Shown: positions 5,636-5,847 of the stretch, piece by piece
Position numbering within the stretch: position 1 is the first letter of the stretch
How the letters are laid out: each line of letters begins with the position of its first letter
Source of the DNA: Planctomycetaceae bacterium
Lineage (GTDB): Bacteria > Planctomycetota > Planctomycetia > Pirellulales > Thermoguttaceae
Length of the DNA: 5,847 nucleotides
Reading direction: 5' to 3'
NCBI GenBank assembly: GCA_031288955.1
Contig: JAITQJ010000269.1
Location: forward strand, 1 to 5,847
The notes under the pieces: generated by a model
The model's database searches: none
What the model was told of the DNA's origin: nothing
Seen by the model: the letters and a program-made list of their open reading frames with translations, nothing else
Made by a program: the position numbers and the translations under genes

Positions 5636-5808
5636 AATACCTCTTGCAAAATGATACACTTTTTGCCGGCGAGGCTGCCGGATTCAAAGTCGAAGACAAT
5701 CGGTTCGGCAGTTGCCGCAGCGGACAGCATTACCGGCAAACAGACGCAAACGAAAGATAAGGGGCTGGCATAGATAATTTCCTCACAGGCAGGCGATTTT
5801 GATGTCAT
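5632..5808 (-). pseudogene. Short signal-peptide-like frame, probably the broken start of a secreted protein gene
   Basis: 58 residues from an ATG at 5808 (a TTG at 5835 is also in frame). After an unusual acidic N-terminus comes a hydrophobic stretch with PLSFVCVCLPVMLSAAATA, a plausible signal-peptidase site after A34 (ATA, then EP), and then PIVFDFESGSLAG, which resembles the first mature strand of secreted carbohydrate-active or surface proteins. The frame then degenerates to KKCIILQEVF and stops, overlapping the last bases of the HD-domain gene by four. A better ribosome site, GAGGA at 5780-5784, precedes a different ATG (5771) in another frame, which gives MPAPYLSFASVC before a stop at 5730-5732. 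Joining that start to the second frame would need a frameshift near 5735, so decay is likely. It could also be a chance frame. Confidence 0.35.
5780..5784 (-). promoter_or_regulatory. Shine-Dalgarno-like site in front of the broken secreted-protein frame
   Basis: GAGGA on the minus strand lies eight bases before the ATG at 5771-5769. That ATG frame stops after 13 codons, but its first residues would run into the signal-peptide-like frame after a single frameshift. It supports the idea of a former gene start here. Confidence 0.3.
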
Positions 5809-5847
5809 TTTAATCCATTTTTTCAGCGTGGTCAATAGTTTTTTCGG

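Noticed and set aside
5129..5659. 176-codon minus-strand frame opposite the HD-domain gene
   Set aside because: It is the antisense shadow of the C-terminal half of a gene with complete catalytic motifs.
5646..5681. Possible terminator after the HD-domain gene (GCAAAA/TTTTGC and CCGGC/GCCGG inverted repeats)
   Set aside because: The stems are only 6 and 5 bp. The T-run precedes rather than follows the GC stem on the plus strand, so neither fits an intrinsic terminator.

Overview
The window looks like part of a diderm bacterial chromosome, most likely from the Planctomycetota or a close PVC relative. The main clue is the phosphoglycerate kinase: its sequence, including the C-terminal GGGASLEMLEGKKFAAVDVL stretch, resembles planctomycete Pgk as I remember it. 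Weak Shine-Dalgarno signals at most starts and an outer-membrane beta-barrel remnant fit this. The assignment is inference; no search was run.

Layout. 1-317 (+): a decayed IS5-like DDE transposase with a frameshift and an internal deletion. 318-548: noncoding, with two inverted repeats, a 15-codon remnant of an outer-membrane barrel C-terminus (minus strand) and a candidate promoter. 549-2519 (+): an SGLT-type Na+/sugar symporter with the sugar-site residues conserved and a long extra loop. 2520-2617: a possible terminator and short heptamer repeats. 2618-2818 (-): a 66-residue autotransporter-like barrel C-terminus with no start codon. 2819-3064 (-) and 3083-4267 (-): a small TM1266-like protein and pgk, an apparent two-gene operon transcribed pgk first. 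4268-4417: divergent intergenic region with a good pgk promoter candidate. 4418-5635 (+): an HD-domain (COG1078/SAMHD1-like) phosphohydrolase. 5632-5808 (-): a short signal-peptide-like reading frame, probably the broken start of a secreted protein gene.

The intact genes are housekeeping or metabolic: sugar uptake, lower glycolysis with a small possible sensor protein, and probable nucleotide hydrolysis. Their co-location does not imply a joint pathway. Between them lie several gene remnants, suggesting a genome losing mobile and surface-protein genes. I see no convincing defence system, CRISPR array, RNA gene or complete mobile element. The most interesting hidden signal is a pair of related barrel C-termini on the minus strand flanking the symporter gene.
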